Part shown: one piece after another, positions 23,569-33,660 of the stretch | Layout: every line of letters starts with the position of its first letter | Numbering within the stretch: the stretch's first letter is position 1 | Source of the DNA: Artocarpus heterophyllus | Lineage: Eukaryota > Streptophyta > Magnoliopsida > Rosales > Moraceae | Length of the DNA stretch: 64,000 bases | Reading direction: 5' to 3' | Assembly (NCBI GenBank): GCA_025403435.1 | Contig: CM046332.1 | Coordinates: 5,219,596 to 5,283,595 of the forward strand | Translations under genes and position numbers: made by a program | The notes under the pieces: model-generated | Told to the model about the DNA's origin: nothing | Seen by the model: the letters and a program-made list of their open reading frames with translations, nothing else | Databases searched by the model: none

Positions 23569-25378
23569 TGTTGGAAACGTGGTGCGCAGTAGAATTTTTA
23601 AAATTTTTCATCAGAGTAATTTCTAAAACAGAAGTTTGACATGCTCTATGTATAAATTAGACAGATCTTACTAACCTTTGTGTGAAGAACCTTTGCAACC
23701 TGTGTAGAGAAGTAACGATCTAGAAGAGTATCACTCTTAATCTCTCAATTGATCTAAGTAAATCATGAGACTCACTCCCTTTATATAGCCATTGGTCCAG
23801 GGGTCAGTCCTTATTAGATTAGGTCTCAAAAACTCGAAACACAATCAAATTCGGATCAATATCTGATAAGATCTGTGTGAAAATATGTAATCTTATTGCT
23901 CGTTGATCGGCAGGCCAAACTCGTCATTCGGTAGGCCGAACTCCCGAGAAAAAATCTACGCAAATCTTTTATTTTCCACCCGAGATTCTAAAGGATAAAG
24001 TCTCAGTTTTGATTCAAATAACCCAATAGAGAAGATATATGATCAAAACAAAATTTATCAAGACAATCTCTAAGAAAATAAATCAATGCACAATAATTCT
24101 ACAAGTTTATCTTGATCTAATTTATCCAAAATTAAATCAACCGATAAACAGACAAGAATTATCCGATCCCAATAATTCAACAATTTTATCTTAAATTAAT
24201 TTTATTACCAAATTAATTCAACAAATAAACATAAATGAATTATTTGATTCTTACAAATTTTAAACCAATCTGATAATTCCGACATAAGTCACCAATTATT
24301 GGAAAAACACGCCGTGTCGTTACAGGATTTTGTAAGCTAGCAAAGGGGACCAAAATGGACCTATAAAGTTCAAGCTCATAATAATTATGAAACTCAATAT
24401 CCCATATATACATTTCACAATTATCAACTCCAACGCGACTCCACTAAAAGCTTAGACCTGTACTCTCGAACTTTATAGAATTACAAAGCTTGTATAGCTA
24501 TGTTTCCATGACATATCAAAGTGTATCATATCCCCATATGATAATCCATAATCGGCTTAAGGACAAGTTCTGTCTTACCTTCCCGATTATTTTTATCTTA
24601 CGTTCTATTGTCTCACCATTAGAGAACTTACTATCCAAAGACAGTATACCATTTGGTTAAACCTATGTATCCAAATGGTTGGGCGCTCCAGTTTTTCAAT
24701 TACAAGACAATGCATATAAGAGGATATCATTACTCCTAAAGAGGAGCTATGGATTCCTTATCTATGAATAACAAGTCTACGCTATCAACAGTCATGCCTC
24801 CAATGTACCGGCATGCATACCACTATTGAGATGTGGAAGTCACCCATTAGTACATCAAAAGACACAAGTCGAGACAACGGGCCCACTATTCATCTCAGGA
24901 TTAAGATACAATGCAAATGATTGTCTAAAGTGAATCGACTTGCCAAGATAGAATTATTAATCCAAATCAAATCACTTTATGTCCCGATCCAACACATCAT
25001 CACCTATGACAACACGCCAACGTTTTATTCACAGAGTCCAACTCCGATGGTCAAGACAAACCATCTCCCAAAAAGGGATATAGACAACATAACAATCCTA
25101 ACATGAATAAAGCGCCTAACTTTATTCCCTCGATTGCGGATCATATGTTTTAGACCATCACCTTAAAAATCGTGTCTTCTGCATAATCATCCCATCATAT
25201 GCCAAATTTTTAAGGTTTAGACCGATAGTCTCAGACTACTGTTTGCTTATCATACATTTAACAAATATGAACGTAAATAGGACAAGATTTGGTATATATA
25301 AATGAATAAATTCTTTATTGATAAAAATGTCTCCAAAAAATATTACATTTTTACTCCTTAGGGCATACATGTCTAACA
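23569..25378 (-). repeat. 3' LTR of the copia element
   Basis: 1810 bp, TGTTAGACATGTATGCCC to CCAACA on the minus strand. It lacks roughly 200 bp present in the other LTR (about 28835-29030). The copy at 63531 has the same short form, as expected if this LTR was duplicated. It contains two palindromic motifs at about 23905-23942. Confidence 0.9.
23903..23945. repeat. Palindromic-motif pair in the copia 3' LTR
   Basis: GATCGGCAGGCCAAAC and TTCGGTAGGCCGAAC, variants of the motif seen in the gypsy LTRs, here read as the reverse complement. Confidence 0.75.
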
Positions 25379-25391
25379 ATCTCCCACTTGC
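25379..25391 (-). other. Polypurine tract of the copia element
   Basis: GCAAGTGGGAGAT on the minus strand, directly next to the 3' LTR, a form typical of plant copia elements. Confidence 0.8.
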
Positions 25392-25480
25392 ACTAAGTGA
25401 GTAAATACAGCAAATTTTGCATCCCTATAGCCTCCACATGCCTCTCGAAGACTCTCGCAGTAAGTGTCTTCGTAAATGGA

Positions 25481-26113
25481 TCAGCTATGCAGAACATCAC
25501 TATGCATAAGTTCTAGAACCCCTTCGGCCATATTGCCTTTAGACCCGTATGGTCTTTTGGTCATTTTACCCCCCAAAGAGGATTCACATTGAGGTATAGA
25601 TTCCACCTTTAAGTGACTTAAAGGTCCATCCCTTATCAACCTTTGAATCCTATTCAGGTTAATGTGACCAAGGCGTAAATGCCAAAGATAAGCCTTCTTA
25701 GAGTGAGATGTTTTAAGTCTTTTGGAGTTATTATCATTTATCTCAGCATTAAGCAATAAGTCCATCTTAGGTTTGATAAAATATAGATTATTTTGCATCC
25801 ATCTAGAATAGATAAAAGATTTATTTTTACAAATCACCACTTTTTCATTAAAAGATACCACGTAGGAGTCTTTAAATAAACAAGATACAAAAATTAAATT
25901 CCTTTTAAATTTAGGAACATAAAAAAAATCTTGCAAAAATAAATTCCTATATTTATTAAAGTAAAGATGGACGTCTCTCACTGCTTCCGCTGAGACCAAG
26001 GATCCATCGCCCATCCGAAGAATGAACTCTTCATGTAGCAGATTTCTCGTTTCTTTAAAACCCTGTAGAGAAACACAAACATGATTAGTTGCACCGGAAT
26101 CTATGACCCACAT
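25481..26113 (-). pseudogene. Copia protease and GAG-pre-integrase fragment
   Basis: A 210-codon frame. The copia protease active-site signature WVIDSGATNH is near its start (residues 2-11). The GAG-pre-integrase/zinc-binding region follows, with YLWHLRLGHINLNRIQRL and PQCESSLGGKMTKRP. The second cysteine expected in the zinc pair of that last motif appears as serine. The frame ends shortly after HSDVLHS, where the integrase core would begin, and the LTR follows about 100 bp later. Integrase, reverse transcriptase and RNase H are therefore missing by deletion. The junction with gag is also out of frame. Confidence 0.87.
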
Positions 26114-26126
26114 GTCACTGGATTCC

Positions 26127-26987
26127 TCAACCTAAACAAGTTTCTAAATACAGAAGATCACACCTACCTCCTTTGGAAAGGAAGTCCTTGTAATGATTCT
26201 TAATATGACCGACCTTTCCACAGAAGAAGCACTTAAGCTTCTTTTGGTTCTTATTCTTCTTCTTCTTGCTCTTGGTAGCAACAGGAATAGAAGACTTCTC
26301 GTTCTTGGCCCGTTGCTTCTTTCCATTCCCTGAGTTAGGATTGGAACCAGAAGCAGCTACCATGTTGGCCTCACCACCAGCAGGAGACTCCCTGATCAGC
26401 AGTTTGACCTCCTGTAACTGTTTCATCAGTTTTGTCAAGGTCATATCCCGTCTATTACTTAAATTAAAAGTAGCTCTAAACGGAATAAATTCCTTAGACA
26501 GAGTCTCAAAGACCATAGTCATCTGAGTTTTAGCATCGATGTCGGCTCCATTGGTTTGAGGCTCAGTGGGGTAACCTATGACCAACATCATGTGCTCCTT
26601 TACAGATGTCCCCTAGTCTCTGTCTATAGTTTCAGAGTTTCCAAAGCGCCCCTTGCAGCTTCGTTATGGCCTGGCCTCCAAACATATCCTTAAGATTATC
26701 TAGATCTACTTCGCAGTCTCATAATCCTGATGTTGAGCCTGCAGCACGTTGTTCATGCTAGCCATAACATAGTAGCGGGCCTAATCATTAGCATCTTTCT
26801 AGCGGTCGTACGCTTAGAATTGCTCATTACTTGAGTCTCCCGTAGGCTCGGGAGGACAAGGGGTTGTCAGTACATATTTCAGTTTCTCAAAGGATAGGAC
26901 GATGTCCAGGTTCCGTTTCCAATCATTATAATTCTCACCGGTTAAATAGTTTTTGTCAAGTATCGATGGTAAAGCGTTTTTAAACAT
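26127..26987 (-). pseudogene. Copia gag (UBN2-type), broken
   Basis: The likely start is at 26987 (MFKNALPSIL, then LTGENYNDWKRNLDIVLS), which matches plant copia Gag. The frame is interrupted by stops between 26816 and 26600 and resumes at 26591 (MTMVFETLSKEFIPFRATFN). A lysine-rich stretch precedes a zinc knuckle at 26231-26190. Its last cysteine is replaced by tyrosine (CFFCGKVGHIKNHY; codon at 26190-26192), a change expected to abolish zinc binding. The frame ends at 26127. It would not give a working nucleocapsid. Confidence 0.85.
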
Positions 26988-28660
26988 TTTCAATCTACAA
27001 TAAAGAATCATATACCAAAGATAAGCAAACATATAAAATAATTTAGTAAGATAACACAATCATGTAAAATCATACAAATGTGTTTATGTGTCAAAACCTT
27101 GAAAATATCACAACCTTACAACGATAATTCCCAACTCAGAATTCAACAAGCTCCTAGGGGAGTCATGCCAAATTCAATTAGGAACACGGATCCCCTCCTG
27201 ATTAATATATGCCATCCAGGACCCATATGATCCAGCATATACTAATAATCATTTCTTTGGTCATTAATTTTATTAACAAAGCTCCTAGGGGAGGTTAATA
27301 ATAAAATTAACGTGAGTGTATAACCATCATTTCAATATTTTATCCATGATTTATAATCACCACCTAGGGCTATGCAACCATAAATCACACTAAAATACCT
27401 TATCCTTTCAAAGATCCAATCTAACCCATGATAGAAATCCCTTCCTAGGGGTCGGGACCACCATGTTCTTCCTATGGACCAATGATGGAGGCCTTAGGTC
27501 CTCTCTTCGAAAACCTTCTCCCACTTAATCTTTTGAAATCACGGTTTTATTTTAAAATTATGCATGAACAATTTTAATATGAGCGGCACTCCCTATTCCA
27601 TATGACATGTTATCAATATACACGGTAAATCATATTATAATGCAGACAAGCAAAGCAATGAAGCAAAGTTACAATGAAAAATAATAATAATAACCGTAAT
27701 ATTATGACTCCATCCTAGAGAATAAAAAACTAAGATTATAAGAGAATAATCAAGACATAAATTGATTCTTCTTCCTTGAATCCTCAAGTTGTATCCTTCT
27801 TCACATAATTCCCATCTTAAAGTCTTCAATCCCGTATGAATCAAATACTTCATATTTTCGGTCATATCAAAATTTAATGTTTCTCAAAATCGTCTCAAAA
27901 ATAAAATTAAAACTGCATTGCAAAAATTGCTCCTTTTCTGAAAATTTTTCAGCTCTCGGTCGGTAGGCCAATCTGGATAATCGGTTTGCCAATCATGCTT
28001 CATCGGCCTACCGATCTGGAAGATCGGCCTGCAGACCCATGAAAGTTTGGCCTGTCGACAGAGCCAACCAATTTTTGCCCCACTATCGGCCTGTCGAACC
28101 ATACGTCCGGCCTGCCGATCTGTGATCATCGGCCTGCCGAACTTGAGGGTTCGGCATGCCGAACGAGCAGAAATCTCTCTTTCCAGAAATACAATTTTAA
28201 TGCAATTAATTAATTTTATCTTTAACAATTCAAAAACATAAAATTAGAGACACAGGAAATACCTGGTTGCGCCATCATCAATCTTCTAGATCCATCTTCT
28301 CGATCCGTCTTCTCCGAATAATTATTTAATTACAAAATTCTTATAAATTTTAATTTAAACAATAATTCCTAGACAGAGATGATAGTCTGCCATCTAATTA
28401 CATGAAAAACCTAGATACACATTCTAACCTCTAAGGAACCATAACCGGCATTAATTAATTAATAAATAATTAAATAATAATTTAATCAACCATAATTAAT
28501 TAATGAACATTCATTACATAATCCATGACAACATATATTAATATAGAAACCTAGAGTGCCATCTCTCTATAAAATTAAATTCAAGCATAGGAGAGATTAA
28601 GATCACAATATTAAACATACAACATGATCACAAACTTGCAAATTTATGTAAAAAACCTCG
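26988..28660 (-). other. Copia untranslated leader, no gene seen
   Basis: About 1.67 kb between the primer-binding site and gag with no supported protein. It contains a dense palindromic-motif cluster (27955-28165) and four copies of CCTAGGG (near 27153, 27283, 27363 and 27444), three of them within CTCCTAGGG or TTCCTAGGG. The 76-114 codon frames in it have no recognisable domain. Confidence 0.7.
27955..28165. repeat. Palindromic-motif cluster in the copia leader
   Basis: About nine units in 210 bp, including ATCGGCCTACCGATC, ATCGGCCTGCAGAC, TTTGGCCTGTCGAC, CCGGCCTGCCGATC and ATCGGCCTGCCGAAC. GTTCGGCATGCCGAAC at 28149-28164 is a perfect 16-bp palindrome. Units are about 20-40 bp apart, with unrelated spacers. 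Confidence 0.82.
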
Positions 28661-28672
28661 GCTCTTATACCA
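28661..28672 (-). other. Primer-binding site of the copia element
   Basis: TGGTATAAGAGC on the minus strand, two bases from the LTR. It differs by one base from the usual initiator-methionine form TGGTATCAGAGC. Confidence 0.85.
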
Positions 28673-28674
28673 AT

Positions 28675-30717
28675 TGTTGGAAAAAAATCAGTGTGAGGTG
28701 CGTAGCAGAAATTTAAAAATTTTTTAACATCAAAGTATTTTTCCAAAACACAAGTGTGACATGTTATATGTATAAATTAAACAGATCTTACTAATCTTTA
28801 TGTGTCGAAGAACCTCCGCAACTCGTGAAGAGAAGTAATGTTCAAGAAGAGCCTCAACCAACTGGTCTTCTTTGCTATTCTCTATCCATGATCAGAGTGA
28901 GTGTGGGCTCATATGTACAGCTCTTCAACCGATAACTCTCCTTCCAACCAATCGAGAGAACCCAAAGCTAGTGTTCGTGATTTGTGAACAAAAGCTCTTA
29001 GGGAATTTTCAGATGCTCACCAAAAGAGGTTTACACTTAATCTCTCAATTGATCTAAGTAACTCATGAAACTTACTCCTTTTATATAGTGATTGGTCCTG
29101 GGGTCAGTCCTTATCAGATTTGGTCTCAAAGGCTCAAAACAAAATCAAGTTCGGATCAATATCTGATAAGATCTGGGTGAAAATGCGTAATCTTATCTCT
29201 CGTTGATCGGTAGGCCGAACATCCTGATCGATAGGCCGAACAGGCCTCATCAGCAGGCCGAACACGTAGATCGGTAGGCCAAACTGCCGCATAAATATCT
29301 CCATGAATCTTTTATTTTTCACCCGAGATTCTATAGGATAAAGTCTCAGTTTTGATTCAAACAACCCAATAGGGAAGTTATCATATCAAAACAAACTTTA
29401 TCAAGATAATCTCTAAGAAAATAAATCAATTCACAATAATTCTACAAGTTTATCTTGATATAACTTATCCAATTAAATCAACCAATAAACAGACAAGAAT
29501 TATCCGATCCCAATAATTCAACAAGTTTATCTTAAATTAATTTTATTACAAAATTAATTCAATCAATAAACAGACATGAATTATTTGATTCTTTCAAATT
29601 TTAAACCAATCTGATAAATCTGATATAAGTCACCAAAAATTGGAAAAGCACGCCATGTCGTTATAGGATTTTGTGAGCTAGTAAAGGGGACCAAAATGGA
29701 CCTATAAAGTTCAAGCTCATGATAATTATGAAACCCAATATCCCAGATATATATTTCACAATTATCAACTCCAACGCTACTCCACTAAAAGCTTGGAGCT
29801 GCACTCTCGAACTTTATAGAATTACGAAGCTTGTACAGCTAAGTCTCCATGACATATCAAAGTGTATCGTATCCCCATATGATAATCCATAATCAGCTTA
29901 AGGACAAGTTCTATCTTACCTTCCTGATTAATTTTATCTTACGTTCCATTATCTCACCATTAGAAAACTTACTATCCAAAGATAGTATACCATTCAGTTA
30001 CACCTATGTATCCAAATGGTTGAGCGCTCCAGTTTTCCAATTACAGGACAACTCATATAAAAGGATATCATTACTCCTAAAGAGAAGCTATGGATTCCAT
30101 ATCTATGATTAATAAGTCTACGCTATCAAGAGTCATGCCTCCAACGTACCGGCATGCATACCACTATTGAGATGTGGGTGTCACCCTTTTGTACATCAAA
30201 AGAGACAAGTCGAGACAATGGGCCCACTATTCATCTCAGGATTAAGATACAATACAAATGATTGTCTAAAGTGAATCGATTTGCCGAGACAGAATTATTA
30301 ATCCAAACCAATTCACTTTATGTCCCGATCCAACACATTGTCACCTATGACAACATGCCAATGTTTCTATTCACGGAGTTCAACTCCGATGGTCAAGACA
30401 AACCATCTCCCAAAAGGGATATAGACAACATAACAATCTTTACATGAATAAAGTGCCCAACTTTATTCCCTCGATTGCGGATCATATGTTTTAGACCGTC
30501 ACCTTAATATTCGTGTCTTCCGCATAATCAGCCCATCATATGCCCAATTCTTAAAGGTTTAGATCGACAGTCTCAGACTACTATTTGCATATCATACATT
30601 CAACAAATATGAACGTAAAGAGGACAACATTTTGTATATATAAATGAATAAATTCTATTACATTTTGTCTCCAAAAACGTATTACATTTTTACTCCTTAG
30701 GGCATACATGTCTAACA
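28675..30717 (-). repeat. 5' LTR of the copia element
   Basis: 2043 bp with the same termini as the 3' LTR. It is longer because it keeps the segment at about 28835-29030. Many single-base differences from the other LTR indicate an old insertion or recombined ends. It holds four palindromic motifs at 29203-29290. The short frames at 28872-29057, 29849-30112 and 30262-30447 have no recognisable product. Confidence 0.9.
29203..29290. repeat. Palindromic-motif cluster in the copia 5' LTR
   Basis: Four units about 20-25 bp apart: GATCGGTAGGCCGAAC, GATCGATAGGCCGAAC, ATCAGCAGGCCGAAC and GATCGGTAGGCCAAAC. The 3' LTR has only two at the matching place. Confidence 0.8.
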
Positions 30718-33275
30718 CAGACTACGGCCGACTAGGTGCTGGACGAAGATTCCAACCAGGCTATGACCAGGACCCAAGGTCTAGGACGAAGAGTCTGACC
30801 AGGTCCGAGAAGGTTACGGCTGACCAGAGAGGCTAGGTCCAGGCTATGGCCGACTAGGTCCTGGATGAAGAGTCTAACCATTGCAACGACTGATACCCAA
30901 GGTCCAACCAGGTCCAAGAATGTTACGACCGACCAGAGAGGCTAGGTCCAGGACGATGAGTCCAACCAGGCTACTACCGAGACCCAAGGTCTAGGACAAA
31001 GAGTCCGACCAGGTCTGAGAAGGTTACGGCCGGCCCGAAAGTCTAGGCCCAGGCTATGACCGACCATGTCCAGGACGAACAGTCCAACCAGGTTACGACC
31101 GAGACCCAAGGTCCAAGACAAAGAGTCCGACCAGGTCTGAGAAGGTTACGGCCAACCAGAGAGGCCAGGTCTAGGCTACGGCCGACGAAAAAGTCCAGGT
31201 CTAGGCTATTGTTGACCAGGTCTAAGATGAAGAGTCTAACTAGGCTATGACCAAGAACAAAGGTCTAGGAAAAAACATCCAACTAGGTCCGAGAAGGTTA
31301 TGGCCAACAAAAGAAGGCCAGGTCCAGGCTATGACTGACTAGGTCCAGGATGAAGAGTCCAACCAAGCTATGATTGTGGCCCAAGGTCTCAGACGAAGTG
31401 TTCAACTAGGTCCAAGAAGGTTATAGCTGACCAGAGAGGCCAGGTCCAGGTACGCCCAACCAGGTCTAGGATGAAGAGACCAATCAGGCTACGACGGAGA
31501 CCCAAGGTCTAGGACAAAGAGTCTGAGCAGGTTCGAGAACATTACGGTCGACCAGAGAGGCCAAGGTCTAGGCTACGACCGACCAAGTCCATGACAAAGA
31601 GTCCAACCAGGCTACAACCGAGACCCAAGGTCCAGGACAAAGAGTCCGACTAGGTTTGAGAAGGTTACGGCCGACCAAAGAGGCCAGGTCTAGGCTACGA
31701 CAGACCAGGTCCAAGACGAAGAGTCCAACTAGGCTACAACCGAGACCAAAGGTCTAGGACGAAGAGTCCGACTAGGTCCGAGAAGGTTATGGCCAACCAG
31801 AGAGGCCAGGTCTAGGCTATGGCCGACTAGGTCTAGGACAAAGAGTCCAACCAGGCTACGACCGAGGCCCAAGGTCTAGGACGAAGAGTCCAACCAGGTC
31901 TGAGAAGGTTACGGCCGACCAGAGAGGCCAGGTCCAGGGTACGACCGAGCAGGTCTAGGACGAAGAGTCCAACCAGGCTACGACCGAGACCCAAGGTCCT
32001 GGACAAAGAGTATGACCAGGTCTGAGAACTTTACGGCTGATTAGAGAGGCCAGGTCTAGTCTACGGTTGACCAGGTCCATGACGAAGAGTCCAACCAGGC
32101 TACGACCAAGACCCAAGTTCCAAGATGAAGAATCCAACCAGGTGGGAGATCGTTACAACCCACCAGAGAAGGCCAGCTCTAGGCTACAGCCGACCAGGTC
32201 CAAGATGAAGAGTCCAACCAGGATACAACCATGACCCAAGGTCTAGGACTAAGAGTCTGACTAGGTTTGAGAACTTTACGGCTGACTAGAGAGGCCAGGT
32301 CCAGGCTATGGCTGACTAGTTCTAAGACAAAGAGTCCAACCAGGCTACGATTGAGACCCAAGGCCCAGGACGAAGAGTCTGACCAGGTCTGAGAAGGTTA
32401 TGGCCGATCAGAGAGGGCCAGGTCCAGGACGAAGAGTCCAACCAGGCTACAACCGAGACCCAAGGTCTAGGACGAAGAGTTCGACCAGCACCGAGAAGGT
32501 TACGGCCGACTAGAGAGACCCAAGGTCCAGGATGAAGAGTCCAACCGGGCTACGACCGAGACCCAAGGTCTAGGACGAAGAGTCCGACCAGGACCGAGAA
32601 GGTTACGGCCGACCAGAGAGACCCAAGGTGTAGGACGAAGAGTCATACCAGGTCTAAGAAGGTTACGGCCGACCAGAGAGGCCAGGTCCAGGCTACGGCC
32701 GACCAGGTCCAGGACGAAGAGTCCAACCAGGCAACGACTGAGACCCAAGGTCCAGGACGAAGAGTCTGACCAGGTCTGAGAAGGTTACGGCCGACCAGAG
32801 TGGCCAGGTCCAGGCTACAGCCTACCAGGTCTAGGACGAAGAGTCCAACCAGGCTATGACCGAGACCTAAGGTGCAGGACTAAGAGTCCGGCCAGGTCAG
32901 AGAAGGTTACGACCGAACAGAAAGGCCAGGTCCAGGGTACGGTCGAGCAGGTCCATGACTAAGAGCCTAATCAGGCTACGAGAAGGTTACGGCCGACCAG
33001 AGAGGCCAGGTCCAGGCTACGGCCGACTAGGTCCAGGATGAAAAATCCAACCAGGCTACGATCAAGAACCAAGGTCCAGGATAAAGCATCCAACCAGGTC
33101 TGAGAAGGTTACGGCCTACCAGAGAAGGCCAGGTCTGGGCTACGGCCGACCAGGTCCAGGACGAAGAGTCTAACTAGGCTACGACCGAGGCCCAAGGTCT
33201 CAGCAAAGAATTTGACTAGGTCTGAGAAGGTTACGGTCGACCAGAGAGGCTAGGTCTAGGGTACAGCTGAGCAGG
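30718..33275 (+). repeat. 122-bp satellite array, segment 4
   Basis: About 2.6 kb of the same satellite in the same orientation, between the copia and the plus-strand gypsy element. It contains locally repeated segments (for example GAGAGACCCAAGGT joins near 32512 and 32617) that reflect out-of-phase exchange. No gene is seen. Confidence 0.95.
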
Positions 33276-33524
33276 TGTAACACCCACCAATTTTGTTGTA
33301 ACGGATCATGTTAAGTTAGTAACGACGTTAAGTACAAAATATTAACAATTTATGTTATATGTTATGATTTATGGTCTTAATGTTACTAGATATTTATTTG
33401 AAGTGTTATTATAGGTGACGACTGCATGGAATCAATGTGCTCTAGTGTTCTTGTTAATTTTAATGTATGTTTATTTATGATGAAATGATGACTTAAATGT
33501 TATAATGTATGGTATTTTAAGGAC

Positions 33525-33660
33525 AGTTCGATAGGCTAAACTTTCAGGTTCGGCAGGCCGAAAAGCCTGCAAAGAATCGGCAGGCCGATGGAAACCATCG
33601 GTAGGCCAAACTTTGAGGAATCGGTAGGCCGAAGTGAAGAATTGGTAGGCCGATGACAGT
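33525..33660. repeat. Palindromic-motif cluster, left part of the truncated-element LTR
   Basis: Six units: GTTCGATAGGCTAAAC, GTTCGGCAGGCCGAAA, ATCGGCAGGCCGATG, ATCGGTAGGCCAAAC, ATCGGTAGGCCGAAG and ATTGGTAGGCCGATG. All read in the AGGCCGA direction. Confidence 0.82.

Larger units (their letters stand above)
1..24015 (+). repeat. Segmental duplication, copy A (satellite plus three retroelements)
   Basis: This block is repeated in direct orientation at 42946-64000. Matching landmarks are the solo LTR start (685 and 43630), the Tekay-like element (11717 and 52411), its right end (20774 and 60380) and the copia LTR start (23569 and 63531). The offset drifts between about 39.6 and 42.9 kb because of later deletions and satellite length changes. 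The block probably extends left of the window. Its right end is known only as far as copy B is visible. A false duplication from genome assembly is the main alternative, but the many copy-specific differences argue against it. Confidence 0.88.
23569..30717 (-). mobile_element. Ty1/copia retrotransposon, internally deleted
   Basis: A 7.15-kb minus-strand element with two LTRs (TGTTAGACATG to CCAACA), a primer-binding site and a polypurine tract. The internal region is only 3.3 kb. It encodes remnants of gag, protease and the pre-integrase zinc region, then runs directly into the polypurine tract. The integrase core, reverse transcriptase and RNase H are absent. The flanks do not give a target duplication: the left flank ends about monomer position 97 and the right flank begins about position 44. 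The element could move only with help in trans, and the coding remnants are broken too. Confidence 0.88.

Noticed and set aside
27955..28165. CRISPR-like array of short palindromic repeats with spacers
   Set aside because: The context is a plant retrotransposon, repeats are degenerate, spacer lengths are irregular and there are no cas genes. Reported instead as a motif cluster.
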